Assembly: GCF_030409845.1 (NCBI RefSeq)
Contig: NZ_JAUFQQ010000003.1
Span: 1,240,001 to 1,304,000, forward strand
Length of the DNA: 64,000 nucleotides
Reading direction: 5' to 3'
Origin: Flavobacterium branchiarum
GTDB lineage: Bacteria; Bacteroidota; Bacteroidia; Flavobacteriales; Flavobacteriaceae
The position numbers were made by a program, and so were the translations under genes. Position 1 is the first letter of the stretch. Each line of letters opens with the position of its first letter. Positions 54,971 through 64,000 of the stretch are shown in pieces. The notes under the pieces were generated by a model. That model made no database searches. It saw only the letters and a program-made list of their open reading frames with translations, and was not told the origin of the DNA.

Positions 54971-55085
54971 GCGTGAGGGATAGGAGCAAACTACCAAAGT
55001 AGTGCGTATAGCCCGACCAGATTTACAAAAGGCGCTTAATAAGCGGTTTGTAGGTAGCGCATTTTGGAAATTGGGTCACGCCCAA
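54971..55085. repeat. REP-like palindromic intergenic element
   Basis: GCGTGA (54971-54976) and TCACGC (55076-55081) bracket a GC-richer block containing GCGTGAGGGATAGGAGC near the left end and GTAGCGCATTTTGG near the right. The start GAGGGATAGGAGC and middle TAGCCCGACC resemble the same class of interspersed elements seen at 39209. It ends about 30 nt before the transaldolase start. Confidence 0.5.
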
Positions 55086-55114
55086 ATATTGGAACACAAT
55101 TAAATATAATACAT

Positions 55115-55771
55115 ATGAAATTTTTTATTGACACAGCTAATTTAGCTCAAATTAAAGAAGCACAAGCATTAGGTGTTTTAGACGGAGTTACTACTAATCC
55201 ATCATTGATGGCAAAAGAAGGAATTACTGGAAAAAATAATATTTTGAAACATTACGTTGACATTTGTAACCTTGTTGAAGGTGATGTTAGTGCCGAAGTT
55301 AATGCTTTGGATTACGACGGAATGATTAAAGAAGGAGAAGAATTGGCTGAATTACACGAGCAAATCGTGGTTAAATTACCAATGACTAAAGAGGGGGTTA
55401 TGGCTGCTAAATATTTCTCTGATAAAGGAATTAAAACAAACGTAACTTTAGTATTCTCGGCTGGACAAGCTTTATTGGCAGCTAAAGCTGGTGCGACTTA
55501 TGTTTCTCCTTTTATTGGTCGTTTAGATGATGTTTCTACAGACGGTTTAGCACTTATAGAAGAAATTAGATTGATTTATGATAACTACGGTTATGAAACT
55601 GAAATTTTGGCTGCTTCGGTACGTCACACTATGCATATCGTAAACTGTGCTAAAATTGGTGCTGATGTTATGACTGGGCCTCTTTCTGCAATTTATGGTT
55701 TATTGAAACACCCATTAACAGATATCGGATTGGCACAGTTTGTTGCTGATTTTGAAAAAGGGAATAAATAA
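55115..55771 (+). CDS. tal: TalC-type transaldolase (FSA-like family)
   Basis: 218 aa from the ATG of [12 protein letters not shown] at 55115; the open frame upstream passes through a repeat. This small family contains both fructose-6-phosphate aldolase and transaldolase. The Schiff-base lysine is in QIVVKLPMT (Lys87). The residue equivalent to FSA Gln59 is Glu (SAEVNAL, Glu61) and that equivalent to FSA Tyr131 is Phe ([11 protein letters not shown], Phe133); both are the transaldolase-type residues. So transaldolase is more likely than the often-used label fructose-6-phosphate aldolase. It works in the non-oxidative pentose phosphate pathway. Confidence 0.85.
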   Translation: MKFFIDTANLAQIKEAQALGVLDGVTTNPSLMAKEGITGKNNILKHYVDICNLVEGDVSAEVNALDYDGMIKEGEELAELHEQIVVKLPMTKEGVMAAKYFSDKGIKTNVTLVFSAGQALLAAKAGATYVSPFIGRLDDVSTDGLALIEEIRLIYDNYGYETEILAASVRHTMHIVNCAKIGADVMTGPLSAIYGLLKHPLTDIGLAQFVADFEKGNK

Positions 55772-55791
55772 TTTTCCTTAAAATAATTTTG

Positions 55792-55828
55792 AACCGCCTG
55801 TTTGTAATAAAATAGGGCGGTTTTTTTA
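55792..55828 (+). terminator. Intrinsic terminator after the transaldolase gene
   Basis: AACCGCC (55792-55798) pairs with GGCGGTT (55816-55822) followed by a run of T. Confidence 0.8.
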
Positions 55829-55844
55829 TGCTTTTTTTTAACTG

Positions 55845-56055
55845 CAATCTTGTCTTTCTGAGGCACGAAGAATCTCCGTAAGTAACTAGGTAAAGTATTA
55901 CTAGATTGTTGAGCTACTAGGTGCGATTACTTCTTCTATTCGCTATCACTCGGGTCTTCGTACCTCAGAAAGACAAGATTGAGGTAATGTAGGATTCTAA
56001 AAAAAACGATTTTGTGTTAGCTACTTTTTGTATCCCTGCAGTTTTCGTATCAATG
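55845..56055. repeat. Interspersed intergenic repeat, copy B, with 26-bp terminal inverted repeats
   Basis: A core of 137 bp is bounded by inverted repeats at 55845-55870 and 55956-55981 that match in 25 of 26 positions. The interior (85 bp) has no coding frame. A tail (55982-56055), TAATGT.GGATT then GTGTTAGCTAC and GTTTTCGTAT, also matches copy A at 30379-30460. It resembles a MITE-like palindromic unit. The gene-free span 55772-56108 holds only this and two terminators. Confidence 0.8.
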
Positions 56056-56059
56056 CAAA

Positions 56060-56090
56060 AAAAAAGTCCCATTGTAAAATGGGACTTTTC
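56060..56090 (-). terminator. Intrinsic terminator of the MFS gene
   Basis: Perfect 12-bp stem AAAAGTCCCATT / AATGGGACTTTT with a 4-nt loop; on the minus strand it is followed by a T run. It lies about 20 nt after the stop at 56109. Confidence 0.85.
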
Positions 56091-56108
56091 TATTTTGGTA
56101 GGTGTTTA

Positions 56109-57548
56109 TTAGTGACCACCTGATAATTTTTTGTCGAAGCTTATTCCTTGTTTCTTAAGGATTCCGCTTACTTTCCAAGCGTAAAATGCAAGGTAAGCAA
56201 AACATAAAACACCAATGATGTAACTAGCTTGGATTCCGATACTTTCTGAAACGTAACCTTGTAGCCAACTGATTACTCCACCACCCATGATCATCATGAT
56301 TAAGAAACTACTTCCTTGGCTTGTGTTTTTTCCTAGTCCGCTTACTGCTAATGTAAAGATACAAGGCCATAATGTACTACAGAAAAGACCAACACTAGTA
56401 ATTGCGTAAACGCTGACCATTCCGTGAGTTGACATACCAATTGCAAGAGCAATGATTCCTAATGAAGAAAATATAAGTAACATTCTAGCTGGGTTTCCTT
56501 TACTAGCGATATCGGCAGCAATAAGTACTAAAATGATTAATCCGTAGATATAGAATGGAGTTAAATCGTGTTTTGCAATTGCATTTACTCCTAAGAATAC
56601 ACCAAATGCTAAATATGGAGCTAAGAAACGTAATATTTTTTGTAAGCTAAGGTCATTTGTAAATGCTTCAACAGCACCTGTCCAACGACCAATCATTAAA
56701 CTCGCCCAGTATAGCGAGATATACGGTGCTACTTCGTGTGTTAAGAATCCTAATTTGGTTTCCATATAAGCAGGTAAGTTACTCGCTGTAGATACTTCAA
56801 CTCCTACATATAAAAAGATTGCAATCATTCCCATAACTAATTGTGGGTATTGTAAAGCAGATTTTTTTGCAATTGAACCTTCAATTGCAGCGTCTTCTTG
56901 TACTAAAGCTGGTCTGTCTGGAAGAGATGAGAATTTTAATAATATTGCAACTAATAAGAAAGCAAATCCTAGTATTAAATAAGGGATTTTTACACTTTCG
57001 ATGCTTAAAGTAGTTGTTTTGTCAACACTTGATCCAAAGATTGCAAAACTCACGATTAACGGACCAATTGTTGTTCCAAGGTTGTTGATTCCACCTGCTA
57101 GAGTTAAACGCTGTGAGCCTGTTGAAATAGGGCCTAAAGCGATTGCTAACGGGTTGGCAACTGTTTGTTGTAATGAGAATCCTAATGCAACAATGAATAA
57201 ACCTGATAACATTAATGGAAAAGATCCTGTGTTTGCAGCTGGATAAAATAATAATGTTCCTAAAGCTGAAATTAATAAACCTAATGATAAACCGTTTTTG
57301 TAACCAATTTTGTTGACTAAATCTTCTTTGATTAAGTAAGAAATACCCATATATATTAAAGATCCAACAGTATAAGCTATATAAAATGCTAATGATACTA
57401 ACTGACTTTCTCCTTGTGATAAATTAAAGGCTGTTTTAAATACTGGGATTAATATATCATTACTAGCTGCAACGAATCCCCAGAAGAAGAATACGACCAC
57501 TAGAGGAATAAATTGTCCCCATTTTGTTTGTACATTTTCTGAACTCAT
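56109..57548 (-). CDS. Sugar MFS transporter, FucP/GluP-like
   Basis: 479 aa with about 12 hydrophobic segments. The N-terminal half starts with VVVFFFWGFVAASNDILIP, the family-typical FFxWGF region, and then NPLAIALGPISTGSQRLTLAGG and NNLGTTIGPLIVSF, also typical of FucP/GluP glucose-galactose-fucose symporters. The C-terminal half ends in YAWKVSGILKKQG. It imports a hexose with protons across the inner membrane. It lies next to a two-component pair and a susC/susD locus, so it may take up the sugar released from that system. Confidence 0.85.
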   Translation of the reverse strand: MSSENVQTKWGQFIPLVVVFFFWGFVAASNDILIPVFKTAFNLSQGESQLVSLAFYIAYTVGSLIYMGISYLIKEDLVNKIGYKNGLSLGLLISALGTLLFYPAANTGSFPLMLSGLFIVALGFSLQQTVANPLAIALGPISTGSQRLTLAGGINNLGTTIGPLIVSFAIFGSSVDKTTTLSIESVKIPYLILGFAFLLVAILLKFSSLPDRPALVQEDAAIEGSIAKKSALQYPQLVMGMIAIFLYVGVEVSTASNLPAYMETKLGFLTHEVAPYISLYWASLMIGRWTGAVEAFTNDLSLQKILRFLAPYLAFGVFLGVNAIAKHDLTPFYIYGLIILVLIAADIASKGNPARMLLIFSSLGIIALAIGMSTHGMVSVYAITSVGLFCSTLWPCIFTLAVSGLGKNTSQGSSFLIMMIMGGGVISWLQGYVSESIGIQASYIIGVLCFAYLAFYAWKVSGILKKQGISFDKKLSGGH

Positions 57549-57726
57549 AATGTGATAAGGTTAATTTAATTTGTTTTTATTTGTTTTTTGACGAGCGTAA
57601 ATGTATTTGTTAACTCGATGAAAAAAAAATAAAACGGAACAAATAATGTTAAATTTATACCAACGGCATGAATTATTCAACAAAGTGTTGTTTTTTGGTA
57701 ACGTAAAACAAATGATATTGAGGGGT

Positions 57727-58428
57727 TTATTCCAGTATTTTACTCTTTACTTCTTTGCTATAATTCCTACCTATAGGGAGAGTGAAAGATTGGATTTGTA
57801 TTCGGTTTCCTTCAATGAATTTCACTTTATTGACTGCAATTAGATAGGATTTGTGAATACGCATGAATCTATCAGCAGGTAATTCATCTGATAATGCTGT
57901 TAATGACTTGTGTGTGATGTATGTTTTATCAAGGGTTACAACCTTAATGTATTCTTTCATTCCTTCTACAAATAAAATTTCATCAATGTTTATCTTTATC
58001 ATTTTTTTATCAACTTTGATAAAAAGATGCGGTTCAACACGGTGATTTTCAATCTTAATGTTGTTCTTTAAATTGTATTCAGTTGTAATTTTATTGATGC
58101 ATTTTATAAATCGAGGTAATGGAATAGGTTTTACTAAATAATCTAAAACTTCAAGATCATAACTTTCAGCTGCAAACTCTCTAAAAGCTGTGGTTATAAT
58201 AACTTTTGTTTTGTTTTCTATTAGGCTAATGAGTTCAAAGCCGGTCATCATTGGCATATTAATATCCAAGAATACAGCATCGACGCTAGTATTGTTTATA
58301 AAATCTAGCGCTTCAAGTGCGTTAACAAAAGTACCGGTAACTTCAAAATCGGTAAAATTTGTGAAATAGTTTTGTAGAACTTTGATTGCCAATGGTTCAT
58401 CGTCAATCAATACGCATTTAATCTTCAT
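57727..58428 (-). CDS. LytTR-family DNA-binding response regulator
   Basis: 233 aa. The receiver domain (about 1-120) has IDDEPLAIKVLQNYF, the phospho-acceptor Asp in DAVFLDINMPMMTG, the Thr in ITTAFREFA and the Lys in DYLVKPIPLP. The LytTR DNA-binding domain (about 135-233) shows IKINIDEILFVEGMKEYIKV and FMRIHKSYLIAVNKV. LytTR regulators bind direct repeats upstream of target genes. Its start overlaps the kinase stop by 11 bp, so they are translated together. Confidence 0.92.
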   Translation of the reverse strand: MKIKCVLIDDEPLAIKVLQNYFTNFTDFEVTGTFVNALEALDFINNTSVDAVFLDINMPMMTGFELISLIENKTKVIITTAFREFAAESYDLEVLDYLVKPIPLPRFIKCINKITTEYNLKNNIKIENHRVEPHLFIKVDKKMIKINIDEILFVEGMKEYIKVVTLDKTYITHKSLTALSDELPADRFMRIHKSYLIAVNKVKFIEGNRIQIQSFTLPIGRNYSKEVKSKILE

Positions 58429-59452
58429 TATTAATAGGTATTTGCAAGCGAATTATGTAATAATTAAATTTGGTTTTGGATTCTAAATTGTAACTGTTTT
58501 TGTAGATTAGTCTTAGTCTTTTTAGTGTGTTAGTTAAACCAATCCCTTTTTTAGTATTTAGATTTTGTGAATGTACAAAATTATTTATTACTTCAAAATC
58601 CAGTATTTTATTATCAATGATTTTACAATTTACTTTTATCTTTAAATTGGGATTATTAAGGCCTCCATGTTTAAAAGCATTTTCTATTAACGAGATGAAT
58701 ATCAAAGGAGGAACTTCTACCTCGTCTATGTCTGATTCTAGATTGATGCTTACTTCGACATTTTCGAATCGGAGTTTTTCTATTTCAACATAATTATGGA
58801 TGTAATCAATCTCTTGAATTAATTTAACATATTTCGTTCCTTTTATGTCATATAAAACATATTCCATTAATTTAGAAAGTTTGATAATCACATCTGGAAC
58901 TTTATCAGATGATTCTAGAGATAATGCGTATAGGTTATTTAGAGTGTTAAAGAAAAAATGGGGTTGTATCTGGTTTTCAAGATATTTTAATTTAATTTTA
59001 AATTGATTTTCTCTCAACGATCGATTTCTTTCTCTTTCTCTCAACCATGTAAGAGTTAGATATACAGAAGAAGCCATTGCTACTACATATAATTCACCAA
59101 TGCATACCGCTACAATATGATTTATTTCAAAAGGTTTGTATTCACGATTTGCTTCTGGCCAAATATCTTGTGATATTATATAATAGGTAAGAGCCGTTTT
59201 TATTAAATAAATTGCAAACAAGCTCAGTATTAGACTAAATGTGTATTTGGTATATTTTGATTTTAATACATAACGAGGTACCAGAACAAATAGATTAAAA
59301 TATACTAAAGGTATGTGTAATGAGAATTCTATAAGGTTTGATTTAAAGGAATAAGGATAATCATTAAAATAGGCTCCCCATCTTAAAAAATTTAATATAA
59401 AGTAAACTCCCCAAAACCAAAGGTGATTTTGAAGTTTAATATCAAATTTCAT
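58418..59452 (-). CDS. LytS-like sensor histidine kinase
   Basis: 344 aa from the ATG at 59452; a TTG six codons further upstream is possible. Four membrane segments (about 11-27, 41-60, 73-95, 110-132) are followed by a coiled linker. The His_kinase domain then has the phospho-acceptor region QIQPHFFFNTLNNLYAL. The HATPase-like N box is SLIENAFKHGG and the G box GIGLTNTLKRL. It pairs with the LytTR regulator by an 11-bp overlap. The pair is divergent from susC, and may control it or the MFS gene. Confidence 0.88.
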   Translation of the reverse strand: MKFDIKLQNHLWFWGVYFILNFLRWGAYFNDYPYSFKSNLIEFSLHIPLVYFNLFVLVPRYVLKSKYTKYTFSLILSLFAIYLIKTALTYYIISQDIWPEANREYKPFEINHIVAVCIGELYVVAMASSVYLTLTWLRERERNRSLRENQFKIKLKYLENQIQPHFFFNTLNNLYALSLESSDKVPDVIIKLSKLMEYVLYDIKGTKYVKLIQEIDYIHNYVEIEKLRFENVEVSINLESDIDEVEVPPLIFISLIENAFKHGGLNNPNLKIKVNCKIIDNKILDFEVINNFVHSQNLNTKKGIGLTNTLKRLRLIYKNSYNLESKTKFNYYIIRLQIPINNED

Positions 59453-59592
59453 TTTACTGATTGCTTTCAATTATTATGTAGGTTTTATTGTGTGAAGATA
59501 TTTTGTGCAACTTTAAACAATTTGTTAATGAAATCAACTATTTTTTATTTAAAATTTTAAAAAAAATATAAAAATCGTCATTTTTTCAGTCT

Positions 59593-59604
59593 GAAAACGT
59601 TTTC
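59593..59604 (+). promoter_or_regulatory. LacI-type operator palindrome upstream of susC
   Basis: GAAAACGTTTTC, a perfect 12-bp palindrome with a central CG as in LacI-family operators. It lies 89-100 nt upstream of the -7 box for susC, and 141-152 nt upstream of the divergent kinase start. A partial copy lies before pfkA (26418). No LacI-family regulator gene is in the window. Confidence 0.5.
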
Positions 59605-59692
59605 GTATAGCGTATTATTGATTATTTTATGTCGTTCGTTTAAAGTTTGTTGTTGTTGGTATAATTTATTTTTTTTAACAATACGTTAAGAA

Positions 59693-59700
59693 TAGATTTG
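59693..59700 (+). promoter_or_regulatory. Candidate -7 box for susC
   Basis: TAGATTTG matches TAnnTTTG and ends 26 nt before the ATG at 59727. No -33 TTG at the expected distance, as often for regulated genes. Confidence 0.45.
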
Positions 59701-59726
59701 CTACATAACTAACAAAAAAAATAAAC

Positions 59727-62700
59727 ATGAAAAAAATTTTCTTAATCTTTATGATTGTTTTTACGGCTCAAGTTTCGCTTGCTCAAGTAAAAAATATCAA
59801 AGGTGTGATTACAGATTCTGATGGACTGCCGTTGCCAGGGGCTTCCGTTGCAGTTCAAGGGGGACAAAAGGGAGCTATTACCGATTTTGACGGTGTGTTT
59901 TCTATTGAAGCTCAAAAAGGACAAACATTGGTTTTTACTTATGTAGGTTTAGAAACGCAAAATATTGTAGTTGGAGATGCAACTACTATTAATGTAAAAT
60001 TACAAAATGCAAGTTCGAATGCTTTAAATGAAGTTGTCGTGACTTCATTAGGTGTTAAAAAATCGAAAAAGTCTTTAACATATTCTGCACAAGAATTAAA
60101 AGGAGAAGAATTAACACGTGTAAAAGATGCTAACGTTATTAATACAATTGCTGGTAAAATTGCCGGTGTTGCAGTAACTAAGAGTTCTGGTGGTACTGGA
60201 GGATCTACAAAAGTACTTATTCGTGGTAACTCTTCTATTACTAATAGTCAACCTCTTTATGTTATTGATGGTATTCCTTTGTATAACGGAAGTTCGAATC
60301 AACCAAACGATTCTTTTGGTAGTACTGCTGGTGGTAACCGTGACGGAGGTGATGTTGTTTCTTTAATTAATCCAGATGATTATGAAGGAATGACTGTACT
60401 TAAAGGAGCTGCTGCAACTGTATTGTATGGTTCTCAAGGAGCTAACGGTGTTATTTTACTTTCTTCTAAGAAGACTAAAGAAAATAGTTCAAATTTAGCT
60501 GTTTCTTCTGTTACTACTTTTGAATCGGTACATTCTTTACCAAAATTCCAAAATGAATACGGAACTCTTAACGCACAAAAATCTTGGGGCGGAAAAGTAG
60601 ATTCAAAAGATTTCGTTAAAGATTTCTTTAATACTGGTGTTACTCAAATTACATCTTTGGCATTTACGTCAGGATCAGATATTGCTACTACAAGTTTATC
60701 TTATGCTAATACTACTGCTTCTGGGGTTATGGAAGGAAACGGATTAAAGAAAAATAATTTCGGAATTCGTCAAACAGCTAAATTTTTTAATAATAAATTA
60801 ACTGTTTCAGCTGATGCAAAATACACAAGTCAAACTATCGACAATAGACCAGTAAATGGACTTTATTCAAATCCTTTAACAGGAGTTTATTTGTTCCAAA
60901 GAGCTAATGATTTCGATTATTATAAAAATAATTTTGAAGTATTTATGCCTAATAGAAATCTTTATGGTCAAAATTTTTATACTCCATTGAATTCTGATAT
61001 TTATGTTCAAAACCCTTATTGGTTAATCAACAGAAACAAATCTGTGGATAAAGATAATTTCTTTAACGGAAATTTAGCTTTAGATTTTAAAGCTAACAAT
61101 TGGTTGAGTATTGGAGCAAGATATAGTTATAATAGAATTGAAAATGATTTCGATAAAAGAATTTATGCTACTACAAATAATACTTTGGCTGGTGTAAATG
61201 GAAGATATATTAATATAAATACATTAAGTACTCAACGTTATGGAGATTTAATTGCTAAAATTAATACTAACTTCAATGAGAATTTTAGTTTTAATGCAAT
61301 AGTAGGTGCAAGTATTAATAATACACTAGCAAATGACGCGACTGTTTTAGATTCGGGTATTACTCCAGGACTTATTAATGCTAACCTTTTTACATTAGGT
61401 AACTTTGGAAGTAATAAAGGAGTAGATAATTTAAGTCTTCAGTCTACTGGTTCTTCAAGAGAGGTTCAGTCTGTATTTGCTTCTACTACTTTTGGTTATA
61501 AAAACATGTTGTATTTAGATATTACTGGACGTAATGATTGGTCTTCTACTTTAGTAAATACAAAAACAGGATCTTATTTTTACCCATCTGTAGGAGCAAC
61601 GGCTATTATTAGCGAGATGGCAACTATGCCAGATTGGATTAATTTTGGAAAAATTAGAGCAACTTATGCAGAAGTTGGTAATGATGTTTCGGCTTTCGTA
61701 ACTTCACCAAAATCAACTGTTCAAGGAGGTAACCTTATTTCTCCTATAGTTGGGCCTAGACCTGGAGAAGGATTAAAACCAGAGCTAAAATCAGAATATG
61801 AGTTTGGTACTGAGTGGAGAATGTTTGATAACAGATTAGGTTTAGAGGTTTCTTATTATAAATCAGAAACTAAAAATCAATATATTCAAGTTCCTGCGCC
61901 TTCAACAAATCCTTTTGGTTATACTTTTTACGGAATTAATGCTGGTAGCATTGAAAATAAAGGTTTTGAGGTTGTTCTTACTGGAAAAATTATTAAAGGA
62001 GATAAATTTTCATGGGATACTACAATAAACTATTCTCAAAACAAGAATACAGTTAAAGAAATCCCTTCAGAATTAGGAGGTTCAATTCCTTTAACTCCTG
62101 TAAACAATGTTAACTACAGATATGCTTTAACTGAAGGTAGACCTTTTGGAATTATTGAAGGAAAAGAGATTCTTAAAAACGATAAAGGGGAAATTATTTT
62201 AGATTCAAAAGGTAATTTATCTGTTGATGGTAAATTTAAAGAAGTAGGGAATTCAAATCCAGATTTTATGTTAGGTTGGTCTAACACATTTAAAATTGGT
62301 GCTTTTACGGCTAACTTCTTGATTGACGGACGTTTTGGAGGAGATGTAATGAGTATTACTGAGGCTATGAATGACTCTTATGGAGTTTCAAAAAGAACTG
62401 GAGATGCAAGAAATGCTGGTGGTGTTCCAATTAATGGAGTTAAACCAGATGGTTCAAAAGTGACTTCAATGCCAGCTGAACAATATTACAGTGCAGTTGG
62501 TGGATTTGCTGGAGCTACTGCTGAGTATGTTTATGATGCAACAAACGTTAGTTTAAGAGAGGTTTCATTAGGTTATACTTTTAATAAAAAAGTTATTCCA
62601 TTTGTTAACACAGCGACTTTATCATTAATAGCAAGAAATTTATTCTTCATTTATAAAGATGCTCCATTTGATCCTAACATTGCTTTAAGTACAGGTCAAG

Positions 62701-62774
62701 GTTTACAAGGTGTTGATATATATGGTGCACCATCAACAAAAAGCATTGGACTTAATTTAAATGTAACTTTCTAA
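59727..62774 (+). CDS. SusC/RagA-family TonB-linked outer-membrane protein
   Basis: 1015 aa. A signal peptide (ending VSLAQ) is followed by a carboxypeptidase-regulatory-like domain (about 22-100, [20 protein letters not shown]), then the plug (about 105-235, [36 protein letters not shown]) and a barrel to the C-terminus (GLNLNVTF). SusC proteins take up oligosaccharides or peptides with a SusD lid. It is directly followed by susD. The substrate cannot be told, because no glycosidase genes fall inside the window. Confidence 0.95.
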   Translation: MKKIFLIFMIVFTAQVSLAQVKNIKGVITDSDGLPLPGASVAVQGGQKGAITDFDGVFSIEAQKGQTLVFTYVGLETQNIVVGDATTINVKLQNASSNALNEVVVTSLGVKKSKKSLTYSAQELKGEELTRVKDANVINTIAGKIAGVAVTKSSGGTGGSTKVLIRGNSSITNSQPLYVIDGIPLYNGSSNQPNDSFGSTAGGNRDGGDVVSLINPDDYEGMTVLKGAAATVLYGSQGANGVILLSSKKTKENSSNLAVSSVTTFESVHSLPKFQNEYGTLNAQKSWGGKVDSKDFVKDFFNTGVTQITSLAFTSGSDIATTSLSYANTTASGVMEGNGLKKNNFGIRQTAKFFNNKLTVSADAKYTSQTIDNRPVNGLYSNPLTGVYLFQRANDFDYYKNNFEVFMPNRNLYGQNFYTPLNSDIYVQNPYWLINRNKSVDKDNFFNGNLALDFKANNWLSIGARYSYNRIENDFDKRIYATTNNTLAGVNGRYININTLSTQRYGDLIAKINTNFNENFSFNAIVGASINNTLANDATVLDSGITPGLINANLFTLGNFGSNKGVDNLSLQSTGSSREVQSVFASTTFGYKNMLYLDITGRNDWSSTLVNTKTGSYFYPSVGATAIISEMATMPDWINFGKIRATYAEVGNDVSAFVTSPKSTVQGGNLISPIVGPRPGEGLKPELKSEYEFGTEWRMFDNRLGLEVSYYKSETKNQYIQVPAPSTNPFGYTFYGINAGSIENKGFEVVLTGKIIKGDKFSWDTTINYSQNKNTVKEIPSELGGSIPLTPVNNVNYRYALTEGRPFGIIEGKEILKNDKGEIILDSKGNLSVDGKFKEVGNSNPDFMLGWSNTFKIGAFTANFLIDGRFGGDVMSITEAMNDSYGVSKRTGDARNAGGVPINGVKPDGSKVTSMPAEQYYSAVGGFAGATAEYVYDATNVSLREVSLGYTFNKKVIPFVNTATLSLIARNLFFIYKDAPFDPNIALSTGQGLQGVDIYGAPSTKSIGLNLNVTF

Positions 62775-62785
62775 TTTAAAAAATC

Positions 62786-64000
62786 ATGAAAACAAATCAT
62801 ATAAAAAAATCATTAATCTGTTTTGGTCTTTTAACCTTAGTTGGTTGTACAGATAATTTTAATGAAATTAACAGTAATCCTGATGCTTTTACCTATTTGG
62901 AAACAACTCAGGACTTTAATCACATCAACGGGCCTTTTAAAACTATGTTTGACAACGTAGGAGTTAATACTCCAGGTTGGAAATACCAGTTGGCTAATGA
63001 TTTATCTGGAAACAATTGGGGTGGATATACAGCTGCACCAGGTTTCGATGGGGCCAATAATCTTTCGTATGCACTTTCTGACAACTGGAATCTTTGGGCT
63101 TGGGAAGCAGCTTATGCACAAGTGATGGCGAATTTCTTCAAAGTAGAAAGAGAAGCTAAAGGTAAATATGATGAGTTTTTTGCTCTTGCTACAATTATAA
63201 AAGTACAAACTTTACATAAAGTAGCAGATGCATGGGGTCCAATTGTATACTCTAAATTTGGTACTACCGATCCAGCAATTGGGTATGATTCTCAAGAAGA
63301 AGTTTATGGATTTATGTTTAAAGACTTAGATTTTGCTGTTGCAGAATTGACAAAAAGAGTTGATGCAGGAGAGGAAAGTTCTTTTAATAATATTGATCGT
63401 TCATCATACAAAGGAGATTACAAAAGATGGGTTATATATGCTAATTCTTTAAGATTAAGATTAGCGATGCGTATTGTAAAAGTTAATCCAGCATTAGCAA
63501 AAGCAGAAGCTGAAAAAGCAGTTAGTCAAAAATTTGGTGTAATGACTACGGCTGATGATACTTTTATCGTAAATAAAGATGTGTCGCAACATCCTCTTAG
63601 AGTAGTTTCTTATGATTATAATGATAGTCGTATGTCTGCAGATATGGAGTCTATTATGGGTGGATATAATGATCCTAGAATGAAAGTTTATTTTGCTACC
63701 TCTATAAAATATCCTGGAGAATATAAAGGAATTCGTACTGGAGGAATTATGGGAGACAAAACGTTACATCAAGATTTTTCTAACTTCGGTAAGATAATTA
63801 AAGAAGACAAACAAGTTGTTTGGTTAAATACGGCTGAAATTTATTTCTTAAGAGCTGAAGGAGCTTTAAGAGGTTGGAATATGGGTGGTGATGCAGGAAC
63901 ATTTTATAAAGCTGGTATTACTGCATCTTTTGATCAACTTGCTACTGGTGGTGCCGCTGATTACATTCTAGATAATGTAAAAACGGCTAAAGATTACGTA
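62786..64000 (+). CDS. SusD/RagB-family lipoprotein, 3' end outside window
   Basis: ATG at 62786, 12 nt after the SusC stop; 405 codons are seen and no stop before the window end. The lipobox ends LTLVGC. Features typical of SusD-like proteins follow: NFNEINSNPDAF at the mature N-terminus, helices of the TPR scaffold (FALATIIKVQTLHKVADAWG) and WVIYANSLRLRLAMRIVKVN. It caps SusC and binds the nutrient. The pattern resembles the SusD-like_2 branch. The partial state comes only from the window edge. Confidence 0.93.
   Translation, partial: MKTNHIKKSLICFGLLTLVGCTDNFNEINSNPDAFTYLETTQDFNHINGPFKTMFDNVGVNTPGWKYQLANDLSGNNWGGYTAAPGFDGANNLSYALSDNWNLWAWEAAYAQVMANFFKVEREAKGKYDEFFALATIIKVQTLHKVADAWGPIVYSKFGTTDPAIGYDSQEEVYGFMFKDLDFAVAELTKRVDAGEESSFNNIDRSSYKGDYKRWVIYANSLRLRLAMRIVKVNPALAKAEAEKAVSQKFGVMTTADDTFIVNKDVSQHPLRVVSYDYNDSRMSADMESIMGGYNDPRMKVYFATSIKYPGEYKGIRTGGIMGDKTLHQDFSNFGKIIKEDKQVVWLNTAEIYFLRAEGALRGWNMGGDAGTFYKAGITASFDQLATGGAADYILDNVKTAKDYV

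Overview
The window looks like chromosomal DNA of a Flavobacterium-like member of the Bacteroidota. It is AT-rich, its genes lack clear Shine-Dalgarno sequences, and several intergenic regions carry the Bacteroidota promoter form (a TTG element about 17-23 nt upstream of TAnnTTTG). Many proteins have lipoprotein or Sec signals. The gene set includes SusC/SusD, TonB-dependent receptors, bacillithiol synthesis, TamB, LptD and LytTR regulators. I saw no tRNA, rRNA, CRISPR array, prophage, transposase or integrase.

Region 1 (1-9.3 kb) is metal- and envelope-related. It holds the tail of a probable MbnP-like protein and a di-heme MbnH-like peroxidase. Next comes an operon with a His/Cys-rich small protein, an ABC ATPase, a siderophore-type TonB receptor and two ABC-2 permeases. 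Its promoter carries a perfect GCAACA-C-TGTTGC palindrome at the likely transcription start. A DUF4377/META/META protein follows.

Region 2 (9.6-18.2 kb) holds a metzincin-motif lipoprotein next to a propeller-like lipoprotein, a DHA2 efflux pump, a VanX-type dipeptidase, a THUMP-like methyltransferase, an AI-2E family membrane protein and an M43 metalloprotease.

Region 3 (18.6-30 kb) is mostly housekeeping. A leftward operon (tsaD, rsmE, a DUF4159 gene, a TrmH-family gene) diverges from tamB. A glycolytic block follows: pfkA, gap, a BadF-type sugar kinase and methylglyoxal synthase.

Region 4 (30-45 kb) opens with an interspersed repeat, ridA and an LptD-like gene. Rightward from there run a cell-wall amidase, an MCE/MlaD protein, a split HdrD-like Fe-S pair, a conserved 160-aa protein, bshA and a PrcB-like lipoprotein. 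A small outer-membrane barrel, an LpxH-like phosphatase, aroC and a dicarboxylate symporter complete the block.

Region 5 (45-56 kb) holds a TPR hybrid histidine kinase and an RhlE-like helicase whose 3' ends overlap and share a terminator. It continues with hutG, a coiled-coil protein, an unlisted 37-aa basic protein, hutI, glutaminyl cyclase, the small SRP RNA, an SDR and a TalC-type transaldolase.

Region 6 (56-64 kb) is a sugar-uptake locus: a FucP-like MFS transporter, a LytS/LytTR two-component pair, and divergent susC/susD, the latter cut by the window end. A perfect GAAAACGTTTTC palindrome lies upstream of susC, and a near copy lies upstream of pfkA.

The most distinctive signals are the metal operon with its operator-like palindrome, the metzincin/propeller lipoprotein pair, the two diverged copies of a terminal-inverted-repeat element, the LacI-type operators linking pfkA and susC, and the 37-aa protein. 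Nothing in the window is clearly a wholly new system.
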